Assembly (NCBI RefSeq): GCF_024199945.1 | Contig: NZ_JANADP010000001.1 | Span: forward strand, 3,100,001-3,164,000 | Direction of reading: 5' to 3' | DNA from: Bradyrhizobium sp. CCGUVB4N | GTDB taxonomy: Bacteria; Pseudomonadota; Alphaproteobacteria; Rhizobiales; Xanthobacteraceae | Length of the DNA stretch: 64,000 nucleotides | Shown: one piece after another, positions 8,509 through 16,734 of the stretch | Layout: the number at the start of each line of letters is the position of its first letter | Numbering within the stretch: the stretch's first letter is position 1 | Made by a program: the position numbers and the translations under genes | The notes under the pieces: model-generated | Databases searched by the model: none | Told to the model about the DNA's origin: nothing | Seen by the model: only the letters and a program-made list of their open reading frames with translations

Positions 8509-8550
8509 ATGGGTGACGCTCGTGTCTTGCGGAAATGGGCTGTCCAATGA
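8509..8550 (+). CDS. Possible 13-codon leader peptide upstream of the flavoprotein gene
   Basis: ATG at 8509 is preceded by GAGAGGAGACGAC, the best ribosome binding site in the area, and opens a 13-residue frame (MGDARVLRKWAVQ). Its TGA at 8548 overlaps the ATG of the reductase at 8547 (ATGA). The reductase itself has no good ribosome binding site, so translational coupling through this leader is plausible. No sign of expression can be read from sequence alone. Confidence 0.4.
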   Translation: MGDARVLRKWAVQ

Positions 8551-9767
8551 CGGATGGACCCGTGATCATTGTCGGTGCCGGCCATGGTGGCTACCAGGTC
8601 GCAGCATCCCTGCGCCAGGCGGGCTTTTCGGACCGGATCTGCCTGATCAATGACGAAGCGCATCTGCCCTATCAACGGCCGCCGCTGTCCAAGGCCTACA
8701 TCAAGGGCTCGGCCGGGCCGGAAAGCCTGATGTTCCGGCCGGAGAAATTTTATCACGACCAGGCCATCGAGCTGATCGCCGGCCGCGCCGTATCGATCGA
8801 CCGCGCGGGGCGCAAGGTGCTGCTCGCGTCCGGCGAGATGCTGCCTTACGGCCATCTCGTGCTGGCGACGGGCGCGCGCAACCGGCTGCTCGATCTGCCC
8901 AATGCCAATCTGCCCGACGTGAAATATCTGCGCATCCTCGACGACAGCGAGGCGCTGCGGACCATCATCCCGTCGAAGACGCGGGTCGTGGTGATCGGCG
9001 CCGGTTTCATCGGCCTGGAATTCGCCGCCACCGCGCGAATCAAGGGCCTCGAGGTTGACGTGCTCGAGCTTGCACCCCGCGTGATGGCGCGCGCGGTGAC
9101 GGCCGAGGTCTCGGAGTATTTCCAGGCGCGGCATCGCGAGGCCGGTATCCGCATTCACCTCGGCGTGCAGGCGACCTCGATCGAAGCCGAGAACGGCAAG
9201 GTCACCGGCGTCTCCTTGAGCGACGGCCGGCATTTGCCCGCCGACCTCGTCGTGGTTGGCGTCGGCGTATTGCCGAACATCGAGCTTGCGGCCGAGGCCG
9301 GGCTGCCGGTCGCGGCCGGCATCATCGTCGACGAATATCTCGCGACGGCTGATCCGAACATCTCCGCGATCGGGGATTGCGCGCTGTTTGCCAGCCCGCG
9401 CTTCGGCGGATCGCTGCGGCTGGAATCGGTCCAGAACGCCACCGATCACGCCCGCTGCCTGGCGGCACGGCTGACCGGCGACAAGAAGGTCTATGACGGC
9501 CATCCCTGGTTCTGGAGCGACCAGGGCGACGACAAGCTCCAGATCGCGGGCCTCACCACCGGCTACGACCGCGTCGTGCTGCGCGGCGATCCCGCCAGGA
9601 AAGCGTTCTCGGTGTTCTGCTATCACGGCGACAAGCTGCTCGGCATCGAGTCGATCAATCGCGCCGGCGATCACATGTTTGGTCGTCGCTTGCAGGCCAT
9701 GGACCGCTCCATCACGCCGGAGCAGGCTGCAGACGAAAGCTTTGACCTGAAGAGCGCGCTGGCCTGA
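8547..9767 (+). CDS. FAD-dependent NAD(P)H oxidoreductase, ferredoxin/rubredoxin reductase type
   Basis: A 406-residue flavoprotein with two Rossmann motifs: the FAD-binding VIIVGAGHGGYQ at the N-terminus and the NAD-binding VVVIGAGFIGLEF at about residue 148. The second FAD motif ISAIGDCALF (about residue 273) and the reductase C-terminal domain (GHPWFWSDQ, about residue 315) place it with reductases that pass electrons from NADH to a ferredoxin, often for P450s or ring dioxygenases. No ferredoxin gene is adjacent, but two P450 genes lie 20-30 kb away. The start at 8547 overlaps the putative leader; an ATG at 8535 is possible. Confidence 0.88.
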   Translation: MTDGPVIIVGAGHGGYQVAASLRQAGFSDRICLINDEAHLPYQRPPLSKAYIKGSAGPESLMFRPEKFYHDQAIELIAGRAVSIDRAGRKVLLASGEMLPYGHLVLATGARNRLLDLPNANLPDVKYLRILDDSEALRTIIPSKTRVVVIGAGFIGLEFAATARIKGLEVDVLELAPRVMARAVTAEVSEYFQARHREAGIRIHLGVQATSIEAENGKVTGVSLSDGRHLPADLVVVGVGVLPNIELAAEAGLPVAAGIIVDEYLATADPNISAIGDCALFASPRFGGSLRLESVQNATDHARCLAARLTGDKKVYDGHPWFWSDQGDDKLQIAGLTTGYDRVVLRGDPARKAFSVFCYHGDKLLGIESINRAGDHMFGRRLQAMDRSITPEQAADESFDLKSALA

Positions 9768-9775
9768 GGATTTCT

Positions 9776-9919
9776 CCCTCTCCCCGCTTGCGGGGAGAGG
9801 GGCGGGGTGAGGGGGACTCTCCGCGGGGACGGTTGCAATTCGACTCGCGGAGACTCCCCTCACCCGGATTGCATCTGCGATGCAATCCGACCTCTCCCCG
9901 CAAGCGGGGCGAGGTGAAG
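9776..9919. repeat. Dispersed GC-rich palindromic repeat
   Basis: A perfect hairpin (CCCTCTCCCCGC / GCGGGGAGAGGG, 9776-9801) and a mirrored partial copy (CTCTCCCCGCAAGCGGGG, 9892-9909) flank a GGGGTGAGGGG / CCCCTCACCC pairing and the internal palindrome ATTGCATCTGCGATGCAAT. It lies between convergent genes and could fold as a long hairpin acting in both directions. Confidence 0.75.
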
Positions 9920-9933
9920 AAAGCAGCTCCGTC

Positions 9934-10839
9934 TTACAGCACCGCCGCCACCTCGGCGGCCGTCGGCATCGACGGCCCGGCGCCCATACGCTGTACGCTG
10001 ATCGAGGCGGCAGCGTTGGCGAAGGCGAGGGCGGCGCGCAATGGCTGGCCATCTGCGAGCTGCGATGCGAGCGCGCCCACGAAACAATCGCCTGCGCCTG
10101 TGGTGTCGACCGCCTTCACCACGCGGCCAGGCACCGCAAACTCCTCGCGACCGGCGAGTGCGAGCACGCCGCGCTTGCCGAGCGTGACGCAGATGGTCTG
10201 GTCCGCGCGCGCTTGAAGGTTTCTCGCGACATCGATGATCTTTGCAGCCTCGTCGTCGTCCGAGAGTTCGGTGCCGGCGAGGAAGCCGAGCTCGGTCTCG
10301 TTCAGCACGAGAATATCGACGAGCGCGAGCAGCTCGGCTGACATTCTTTGCGCCGGCGCCGGGTTGAGCAGCGTCGTGGCTCCGGCGCTACGGGCGCGCT
10401 GGAAGAACGCGGCAATGGTCGGCAGCGGGATTTCGAACTGGCTGACGGCGACATCGCCCTTCGTCAGCGGTACGCTCGCGACATCATCCGCGCTGACCAG
10501 CGCGTTGCTGCCGGGAATGACGACGATGGTGTTGTCGGAGGCCGCCACCGTGATGATCGCGGTGCCGCTATGCGTGTCGGCTTCGCGGACGGAACCGAGA
10601 TCGACGCCCTGTGCGCCGAGAAACGCCCGAAGCTCCGCTCCGAACGCATCCTTGCCCAGCCGCCCGATCAGCGTGGTCTTCGCGCCAAGTCGCGACGCGG
10701 CCACGGCCTGGTTCGCGCCTTTGCCGCCCGGGAAATACAGCACCTCGCGGCCGGCGACCGTCTCGCCGACCCTGGGGTGGCGATCGGCGGTCGCCACCAC
10801 ATCCATGTTGATGCTGCCGGCGACGAATACACGCCCCAT
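9934..10839 (-). CDS. rbsK: Ribokinase (PfkB family)
   Basis: A 301-residue sugar kinase with the ribokinase signatures GGKGANQAVAASRLG (about residues 38-52) and the ATP/anion-hole motif DTTGAGDCFVGALA (about residue 244), which holds the catalytic aspartate. SGTAIITV and LNETELGFL match ribokinases specifically. It phosphorylates D-ribose or a related sugar. It is the second gene of a two-kinase operon, 20 bases after the kinase at 10860, and convergent with the flavoprotein gene across a palindromic repeat. Confidence 0.85.
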   Translation of the reverse strand: MGRVFVAGSINMDVVATADRHPRVGETVAGREVLYFPGGKGANQAVAASRLGAKTTLIGRLGKDAFGAELRAFLGAQGVDLGSVREADTHSGTAIITVAASDNTIVVIPGSNALVSADDVASVPLTKGDVAVSQFEIPLPTIAAFFQRARSAGATTLLNPAPAQRMSAELLALVDILVLNETELGFLAGTELSDDDEAAKIIDVARNLQARADQTICVTLGKRGVLALAGREEFAVPGRVVKAVDTTGAGDCFVGALASQLADGQPLRAALAFANAAASISVQRMGAGPSMPTAAEVAAVL

Positions 10840-10859
10840 GATCGTCCCTTACAAAATCC

Positions 10860-11753
10860 CTAGACCCTGACTTCGAACTCGTGCCTGACTTTGGCGATGT
10901 CCACAAGGGTCGGCAGGCCGGCTTCGTTGCCGAGCCGCTGGATCTTGAAGGTCGAGGCGGCGCGGGCAAAGTCAAAATGCTCGCGCCAGCTTTTCCCGGG
11001 GTGCGCGAGGTAAGAATAGACATAGGCGCCGTGGAAGACGTCGCCGGCACCGTTGGTGTCGATCACGCGCTCACGCGGGATCGGCATCGCCGGCATGATC
11101 TCGACTGCGCCGGTCTCGTTGTACCAGAGCAAGCCCTTCTCACCCATGGTGACGCCGCCGATCTTGCAGCCGCGGCCCTTGAGGTAGTCGAGCATCTTCT
11201 CCGGCGTCAGGTCCATCTGCTCGCACAGCCGCTCGGCGACGATCGCGACGTCGATGTATTCCAGCAGCTCATGCGTGTTTGTGCGCAGGCCGCCACCATC
11301 GAGCGAAGTCAGGATGCCGGCCTCGCGGCAGACCTTTGCGTAATGAATCGCCGCATCGGGCTGATGGCCGTCGATATGCAGCGCGCGGCAGCCGCCGAGA
11401 TTGAGCATCGGAAAGGGGTGGATGTGCTCGTCGTCGCGGCAGCGGACGATGGCGCGCTTGCCGTCCTTCGGCATGATGAAGGAGAGCGACGACTGGTTCA
11501 CCTTCCGCCCGTGCAGCGAGATCGCGTATTTCGCGCACATGTCCTGGAACATGCGCCCCAGCCAGTCATTGGCCGCGGTGGCGATCAGGTCCGGCACGAT
11601 GCCGAGCTTGGCGCAGCAGAATGCGGCCGTGACCGCGTTGCCGCCGAAGGAGACTGCGTAGTCAGTTGCCACGTGCTTCTCGTCGCCGGTCGGCATGTGG
11701 TCGGTGATGAAGACGACGTCGATATAGGTCTGTCCGATAAAGAGAGCCTGCAT
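10860..11753 (-). CDS. PfkB-family carbohydrate kinase
   Basis: A 297-residue kinase with the PfkB features SFGGNAVTAAFCCAKLG (sugar-binding glycines, about residues 35-51) and DTNGAGDVFHGAYVYSYL (catalytic Asp and anion hole, about residue 231). The insert around HIHPFPMLNLGG differs from classical ribokinase, so the substrate is likely a different sugar or nucleoside. It precedes rbsK in the same operon; two kinases in tandem suggest two sequential or alternative phosphorylations in one pathway. It is divergent from the VOC gene. Confidence 0.82.
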   Translation of the reverse strand: MQALFIGQTYIDVVFITDHMPTGDEKHVATDYAVSFGGNAVTAAFCCAKLGIVPDLIATAANDWLGRMFQDMCAKYAISLHGRKVNQSSLSFIMPKDGKRAIVRCRDDEHIHPFPMLNLGGCRALHIDGHQPDAAIHYAKVCREAGILTSLDGGGLRTNTHELLEYIDVAIVAERLCEQMDLTPEKMLDYLKGRGCKIGGVTMGEKGLLWYNETGAVEIMPAMPIPRERVIDTNGAGDVFHGAYVYSYLAHPGKSWREHFDFARAASTFKIQRLGNEAGLPTLVDIAKVRHEFEVRV

Positions 11754-11961
11754 TGGTTGTCCGTAACTGCGCTGGGTGGTCCCGGCCGGCGATCTTACTC
11801 TAGCACCGGTTCCGCGCGGAGGACGCGGAAATTATTCGCAAAACCGTCACGAGGTGCTTGAGGTCGGCGGGGGGCCGGAATACGACCATGACAGGGCAAT
11901 GCCAAGCCCGGACAAATGCCGTATTTCGGCCGGTTGTTCCAGGTCCATAAAAGGGGGGAAT

Positions 11962-12810
11962 ATGATCACCGGCCTCGATCACATCGTCGCTCTGGTCCAG
12001 GATATCGGTGCTGCCAAGGCGGCCTATCAGACGCTGTTGGCGCGCGCGCCGGCCTGGCAGAATTCGGGCGAGGGCGCCGACCGCGTGCTGTTCACCCTCG
12101 AGAACATGACGATCGAGCTGATGGCTCCGAGCGGATTCAGCGTGGCCGCGGACCGGATGCGCGCGCTGCTCGATGACCGCGAGGGTGTGCTCGCCAGCCT
12201 GTGCTTTCGTGTCGCAGACATGAGCAAGATGCACCGGCGGCTGGACCGGGTGGCGCTGAAGCCGGATGCCGTCGCCGAGGTCGAGAGCAGCGACGATGCG
12301 AGCGGTGCCGCCCTGCACTGGAAGCGCACGCGAGCCGCGACCGAGCTGACGCGCGGCGTGCGCATGTTCTTCCTCGAGCTGGCCGAGGAGCGTCCGAAGT
12401 CGGTTGCTTCAGACGTCGCGCCGATCGACGGGCTCGATCATGTCGTGATCACCACCGAGGATTCCGATCGTGCCGCCGCGCTCTACGGCGCGCGGCTCGG
12501 GCTCGATCTGGCGTTGGATCGCTCGCATCACGATTGGGGCCAGCTGATGTTCTTCCGCTGCGGCGATCTCATCGTCGAGGTGGTGCGCCGCCCCGTGGCG
12601 GGCGGAGATTCCCTGCATGACCGGCTCTGGGGCCTGAGCTGGCGCGTGGCCGACATCGAGGCCACCCGTGCCCGCCTGCTCGCCGCCGGCCTCGACGTCA
12701 CCGAAGTGCGAAACGGCCGCAAGCCGGGCACGCGCATCATGACGGTGCGAAACGGCACCTGCGGGATCCAGACCGTGCTGCTGGAGCGTTCGCCGAAGCC
12801 GGTGGAGTAG
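11962..12810 (+). CDS. VOC (glyoxalase-like) family protein
   Basis: A 282-residue protein with two vicinal-oxygen-chelate modules: ITGLDHIVALVQDI at residue 2 and IDGLDHVVITTEDSDRAAALYG at about residue 155. Each begins with the beta strand that carries a metal-ligand histidine, and acidic partners appear in TIELMAPS and LIVEVVRRP. The fold occurs in glyoxalases, extradiol dioxygenases and related isomerases, so function is open. A strong AAGGGGGGAA precedes the ATG at 11962, and an in-frame extension upstream is rejected for that reason. Confidence 0.8.
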   Translation: MITGLDHIVALVQDIGAAKAAYQTLLARAPAWQNSGEGADRVLFTLENMTIELMAPSGFSVAADRMRALLDDREGVLASLCFRVADMSKMHRRLDRVALKPDAVAEVESSDDASGAALHWKRTRAATELTRGVRMFFLELAEERPKSVASDVAPIDGLDHVVITTEDSDRAAALYGARLGLDLALDRSHHDWGQLMFFRCGDLIVEVVRRPVAGGDSLHDRLWGLSWRVADIEATRARLLAAGLDVTEVRNGRKPGTRIMTVRNGTCGIQTVLLERSPKPVE

Positions 12811-12837
12811 GCGACGCTCTCTCCTCCCCAAGACTCC

Positions 12838-12927
12838 CGTAGGGTGGGCAAAGCGCAGCGTGCCCACGTCCTGCCAAATGGACGAAAAGACGTGGGCAGG
12901 GCGCAAGCGCGCCTTTGCCCACCCTAC
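12838..12927. repeat. Dispersed inverted repeat (GTAGGGTGGGCAAAG type)
   Basis: CGTAGGGTGGGCAAAGCGC at 12838 and its partner GCCTTTGCCCACCCTACG ending at 12927 form the outer stem, with an inner GTGCCCACGTC / GACGTGGGC pairing. The arms could form a long hairpin between the VOC gene and the TetR gene. Confidence 0.75.
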
Positions 12928-13011
12928 GAGACCAAGTCCGCGGCACGAGATCGTTCTCAAATGCCCGCCCGCATGTTACATGCGTCTTGACACACCCAGC
13001 GAGCACCCGGT

Positions 13012-13725
13012 TTGGCGAAGACAACGGCAAAGCGAACTCTGAAATGGCAGCGCGATCCCGAAGGGATGCGGCTACGCATTCTCGAGGCGGCCAAGCAGGA
13101 GTTTTCCGCTCACGGGCTCGCCGGCGCCCGGGTCGACCGCATCGCGGCGAATGCCGGCGCCAACAAGCGCATGCTCTACTACCACGTCGGCAACAAGGAC
13201 GACCTCTATCTCGCCGTGCTCGAGGGCGCCTATGACAAGATCCGCAGCGAGGAACGGGGCCTCGATCTCGAGCATCTCGATCCGCCCGAGGCGATCAAGC
13301 GGCTGATCGAATTCACCTGGGGTTATTTCCTGCGCAATCCCGAGTTCCTGTCGCTGCTGCAGACCGAGAACCTCGCGCGCGCAAAGCACCTCAAGCGCTC
13401 GACCAAGGTCAAGTCGATGCACTCGCCCTTCGTCGAGATGATCCGCACCGTGGTGCGGCGTGGCGTCGAGAGCGGTGATTTCCAGGTCGCGGTCGATCCG
13501 GTGCAACTCTATATCTCGATCGCGGGCCTCTGCTTCTTCTATCTCTCGAACTCGGCGACACTGAGCGTGATCTTCGGCCGCGATCTGCTCGCCAAGGACG
13601 CCAAGGACGAGCGGCTCGCGCACATGGTCGGTCTCGTGCTGGCCGCGCTGACGGGGCAGTCGGCCGCGTTGTTCAAGATCGCCAAGGCGCCGAAATCGCG
13701 GAGCGTGGTGGCACAGACGGTGTAG
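13012..13725 (+). CDS. TetR-family transcriptional regulator
   Basis: A 237-residue regulator with an N-terminal helix-turn-helix (RLRILEAAKQEFSAHG, then RVDRIAANAGANKRMLYYHVG, about residues 21-63) and a helical C-terminal ligand domain of the RutR-like type. Translation appears to begin at TTG 13012; an internal ATG at 13072 would delete part of helix 1. It lies just upstream of, and on the same strand as, the transporter/catabolic operon at 14029, and is separated from it by a repeat. Control of that operon is a reasonable inference. Confidence 0.82.
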   Translation: MAKTTAKRTLKWQRDPEGMRLRILEAAKQEFSAHGLAGARVDRIAANAGANKRMLYYHVGNKDDLYLAVLEGAYDKIRSEERGLDLEHLDPPEAIKRLIEFTWGYFLRNPEFLSLLQTENLARAKHLKRSTKVKSMHSPFVEMIRTVVRRGVESGDFQVAVDPVQLYISIAGLCFFYLSNSATLSVIFGRDLLAKDAKDERLAHMVGLVLAALTGQSAALFKIAKAPKSRSVVAQTV

Positions 13726-13733
13726 CCCCCCGT

Positions 13734-13881
13734 CGTCGTCCCGGCGGAAGCCGGGACCCATACCGCGTGATCTGTCGATTGCGCACGGTGCTAATCCCGA
13801 ACGACCAATCTTCGCCAAACCACTCCCTGTGGCTATGGGTCCCGGCCCCCCGTGCGCAAAAGCGCACTCGGCCGGGACGAC
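13734..13881. repeat. Second copy of the CCCGGCGAAAGCCGGG palindromic repeat
   Basis: The left arm at 13734-13761 matches that at 4866. The right arm (13835-13881) has the same ends but carries an internal extra hairpin (GTGCGCAAAAGCGCAC) in place of the simple turn. It lies between the TetR gene and the operon it may regulate. Confidence 0.8.
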
Positions 13882-13963
13882 ACCTGAGTTCTTGGTGCGG
13901 TCCCCAATTCCCGGACGACACGGGCCCCCAAAGAACCGCCGCAAAACGCCACAGGGAAACCTC

Positions 13964-13980
13964 TGGACAGTATTTATCCA
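13964..13980. promoter_or_regulatory. Possible operator upstream of the transporter operon
   Basis: TGGACAGTATTTATCCA is an imperfect palindrome (TGGA/TCCA ends with an A/T pair inside) about 50 bases before the permease start. It is the only A/T-rich stretch in this interval, so it may overlap the promoter. Weak evidence. Confidence 0.25.
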
Positions 13981-14028
13981 ACGGGTTAATTTCTCCCCCG
14001 AAACGAAAAAGACGACCGGGAGTGAGAC

Positions 14029-14838
14029 GTGGCTGAGTTGAAGCCGCAGAGTGCGGTGTCCAAGATGCTGAATGCGGCCTGGGTGCGGCCGTTTCTGTTC
14101 CTGGTTTTCATCGTCGTGGCCTGGGATCTTGCGATCCGGCTGTTCAAAATCCCCGCCTATCAGATCCCGTCGCCGGCCGACGTCGTCGCGGTGCTGCGCT
14201 CGGATTGGCCCGAACTGCTGCGCCAATGCTGGCCGACGACCTATGCGACCGTCAGCGGCTTCCTGCTGTCGGCACTGTTCGGCATCCCCGTCGCGATGTT
14301 GATCGCGGGCTCGAAGACGGTGGAGAGCTACGTCTACCCGCTGCTGGTGTTCTCCCAATCCGTGCCGAAGATCGCGATCGCGCCGCTGTTCGTGGTGTGG
14401 TTCGGCTTCGGTATCATTCCCAAGGTGATCTCGGCGTTCCTGCTCGGCTTCTTCCCGGTCGTGGTGTCGGCGGTGCAGGGCTTCAAATCGGTCGATCCCG
14501 ACATGGTCGATCTCGCCCGCGCCATGCAGGGCAGCCGTTTTCAGGTGTTTTGCGCGGTGAACCTGCCGCATGCGTTGCCGGCGATCTTCTCCGGCCTCAA
14601 GGTCTCGGTGACGCTCGCCGTGGTCGGCGCGGTCGTTGGCGAGTTCGTCGGCTCCAATTCCGGCATCGGCTATGTGATGCAGCGCTCGATCGGCACGTTC
14701 GACCTGCCGACGATGTTCGCGGCGCTCGTGATCCTCGCGCTGCTCGGTGTCATCCTGTTCTGGATCGTCGACCGGATCGAGAAGCTGGTCATTCCCTGGC
14801 ACGTCAGCCAGCGCGAGGACGTGATTTTCGCATCTTAG
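14029..14838 (+). CDS. ABC transporter permease, NitT/TauT family
   Basis: A 269-residue inner-membrane permease with about six spans. The EAA-type cytoplasmic loop is in VDLARAMQGSRFQVFCAVNLPHALP (about residues 160-184), which docks to the ATPase. LLVFSQSVPKIAIAPLFVVWFG and EFVGSNSGIGYVMQR are characteristic of the nitrate/taurine/pyrimidine-precursor group. The GTG start follows GGGAGTGAG. It is the first gene of an operon continuing to 21345. Confidence 0.9.
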   Translation: MAELKPQSAVSKMLNAAWVRPFLFLVFIVVAWDLAIRLFKIPAYQIPSPADVVAVLRSDWPELLRQCWPTTYATVSGFLLSALFGIPVAMLIAGSKTVESYVYPLLVFSQSVPKIAIAPLFVVWFGFGIIPKVISAFLLGFFPVVVSAVQGFKSVDPDMVDLARAMQGSRFQVFCAVNLPHALPAIFSGLKVSVTLAVVGAVVGEFVGSNSGIGYVMQRSIGTFDLPTMFAALVILALLGVILFWIVDRIEKLVIPWHVSQREDVIFAS

Positions 14839-14892
14839 CTCAAGCAACGAACGGCCACTAACGGCCGAAACATAACGACAGGGAGAGTGACG

Positions 14893-15885
14893 ATGAAGCG
14901 GTGGATTGGGGCTGCAGCAGTGGCGCTCATGACGTTTGCGGTTGCGCCGGCGCAAGCGGCCGACAAGGTCGTGCTGATGCTGAACTGGTACGTCTATGGC
15001 GAGCACGCGCCGTTCTATTACGGCAAGGCCAAGGGCATTTACGCGGCCGAGGGCATCGACCTCGAGATCCAGGAAGGCCGCGGCTCGGCTGCGACCACGC
15101 AGGCGGTTGCCGCCAAGACCGCCGATTTCGGCTATGTCGACGTTCCCACCATGATGCGCGCCGCGATCAAGGGCGCGCCGGTGATTGCGACCGGCGTGCT
15201 GCTGCAGACCTCGCCGATGTCCGCGATGGGCTTCGTCGACAAGAACATCAGGAAGCCCGAAGACATCAAGGGTAAGACGGTGGCGATCACGCCGGCCGAT
15301 TCCATGACCCAGATCTGGCCGCTGTTCCTGAAGAAGACCGGCCTGAAGGAGAGCGATTTCACCACCGTTGCCGGTGATGGCCAGACCAAGCTCAACGCCG
15401 TCATCAACGGCCAGGCTGATCTCCTGCTCGGCTACGTCATGGACCAGTCGATGAAGATCAAGGATGCCACCGGCAAGGACGTGTTCCCGATCAAGTTCGC
15501 CGACTACGGCATCAACATGGTCTCGTCAGGCATCATCGCCAACTCCGACTATGTGAAGGCCAACGCCGATCTCGTCCGCCGCTTCATGTCGGCGACGACG
15601 AAGGCGGTCGAAGCCGCCGAGAAGGAGCCGAAGGCGGCCGCGCAGTCGATCCTCGATGCCAATCCCAAGGGCGGCAAGATCGACACGCTGACGCAGGGAT
15701 TCGAGCTGACCATTCCGCTGTACCGGACCGCCGAGACCAAGAGCAAGCGGCCGTTCCAGGTCACCGACCAGAACATGACCGATAGCGTCAACCTGATGGT
15801 CGAATATGGCGGGCTCGACGCCAAGGCCAAGGAGAACCCGAAGGCCTTCTACACCAACGATTACCTGCCGAAGAGCGGCACGTGA
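14893..15885 (+). CDS. ABC transporter substrate-binding protein, NMT1/THI5-like (NitT/TauT)
   Basis: A 330-residue protein with a signal peptide ending AQA-ADK (about residue 22). The mature part matches the NMT1/THI5-like family: VVLMLNWYVYGEHAPFYYGKAKGIY followed by GIDLEIQEGRGSAATTQAVAAKTADFG. These proteins bind pyrimidine precursors, taurine-like sulfonates or similar small molecules. The ATG at 14893 has GGGAGAG 5-11 bases upstream; a GTG 6 bases earlier is less likely. The stop overlaps the ATPase start (GTGA). Confidence 0.9.
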   Translation: MKRWIGAAAVALMTFAVAPAQAADKVVLMLNWYVYGEHAPFYYGKAKGIYAAEGIDLEIQEGRGSAATTQAVAAKTADFGYVDVPTMMRAAIKGAPVIATGVLLQTSPMSAMGFVDKNIRKPEDIKGKTVAITPADSMTQIWPLFLKKTGLKESDFTTVAGDGQTKLNAVINGQADLLLGYVMDQSMKIKDATGKDVFPIKFADYGINMVSSGIIANSDYVKANADLVRRFMSATTKAVEAAEKEPKAAAQSILDANPKGGKIDTLTQGFELTIPLYRTAETKSKRPFQVTDQNMTDSVNLMVEYGGLDAKAKENPKAFYTNDYLPKSGT

Positions 15886-16730
15886 AGCAAGCCGCGATCG
15901 CGAGTGAAGCCGTGCAGCCGGCCGCGCATCTGAGACTGGTGAGCGACCGGGCGGCCGGCGATGCGTCGGGCATCACGCTGTCCGGCGTGTCGAAGACCTA
16001 TCGGACGCGCGACGGCGACGTGCCGTCGCTGCGTCCGCTCGATTTCCACATCAACGACGGCGAGTTCTTTGTCGTGGTCGGCCCAAGCGGCTGCGGCAAG
16101 TCCACGCTGCTCAAGCTGATCTCGGGGCTGCTGCCGCCGACCACGGGCGAAGTGTTGGTCGAAGGCGAGAAGGTGACCAAGCCGCACGGCAATGTCGGCA
16201 TCGTCTTCCAGAACGCACTGCTCCTGCCCTGGCGCAACATTCTCTCCAACGTGATGCTGCCGATCGACATGAAGCGGCTGCCGCGGGATGAGTATCTCAC
16301 GCGCGCCAAGGCGCTGTTGAAGCTGGTCGGCCTTGAAGGGTTCGAGAAGAAGCTGCCCTGGCAGCTCTCCGGCGGCATGCAGCAGCGGGCTTCGATCTGC
16401 CGCGCGCTGGTGCACGACCCGAAGATCATGCTTATGGACGAGCCGTTCGGTGCGCTCGACGCACTGACGCGCGAGCGCATGAATGTCGAGCTGATGCGGA
16501 TCCAGCGCGAGACCAAGAAAACCGTGCTGCTGATCACGCACTCGATTCCGGAGGCGGTGTTTCTTGCCGATCGCGTGCTGGTCATGACCGAGCGGCCAGG
16601 CGCAATCGCCGCGATCTACGACGTGCCGCTGCCGCGCCCGCGCTCGCTCGACGTGATGGCCGACCCCGTCTTCACCGAGCTGGTGCAGCGCATCCGCAAG
16701 CATTTCTTCTCGCAGGGGTCACTGGACTAA
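15882..16730 (+). CDS. ABC transporter ATP-binding protein, NitT/TauT family
   Basis: A 282-residue ATPase with Walker A GPSGCGKST (about residue 67), Q-loop VFQNALLLPW, signature LSGGMQQR, Walker B IMLMDEPF and the switch histidine in LLITHSIPEA. It energises import by the permease at 14029. About 35 N-terminal residues precede the first ABC strand and look unstructured. The GTG start overlaps the binding-protein stop by 4 bases. The next gene follows after only 4 bases. Confidence 0.92.
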   Translation: MKQAAIASEAVQPAAHLRLVSDRAAGDASGITLSGVSKTYRTRDGDVPSLRPLDFHINDGEFFVVVGPSGCGKSTLLKLISGLLPPTTGEVLVEGEKVTKPHGNVGIVFQNALLLPWRNILSNVMLPIDMKRLPRDEYLTRAKALLKLVGLEGFEKKLPWQLSGGMQQRASICRALVHDPKIMLMDEPFGALDALTRERMNVELMRIQRETKKTVLLITHSIPEAVFLADRVLVMTERPGAIAAIYDVPLPRPRSLDVMADPVFTELVQRIRKHFFSQGSLD

Positions 16731-16734
16731 AATC

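Noticed and set aside
13072..15006. A 644-codon minus-strand open frame
   Set aside because: It is antisense to the TetR, permease and binding-protein genes, is rich in His/Arg/Asp as expected of a GC-rich shadow frame, and has no family features.
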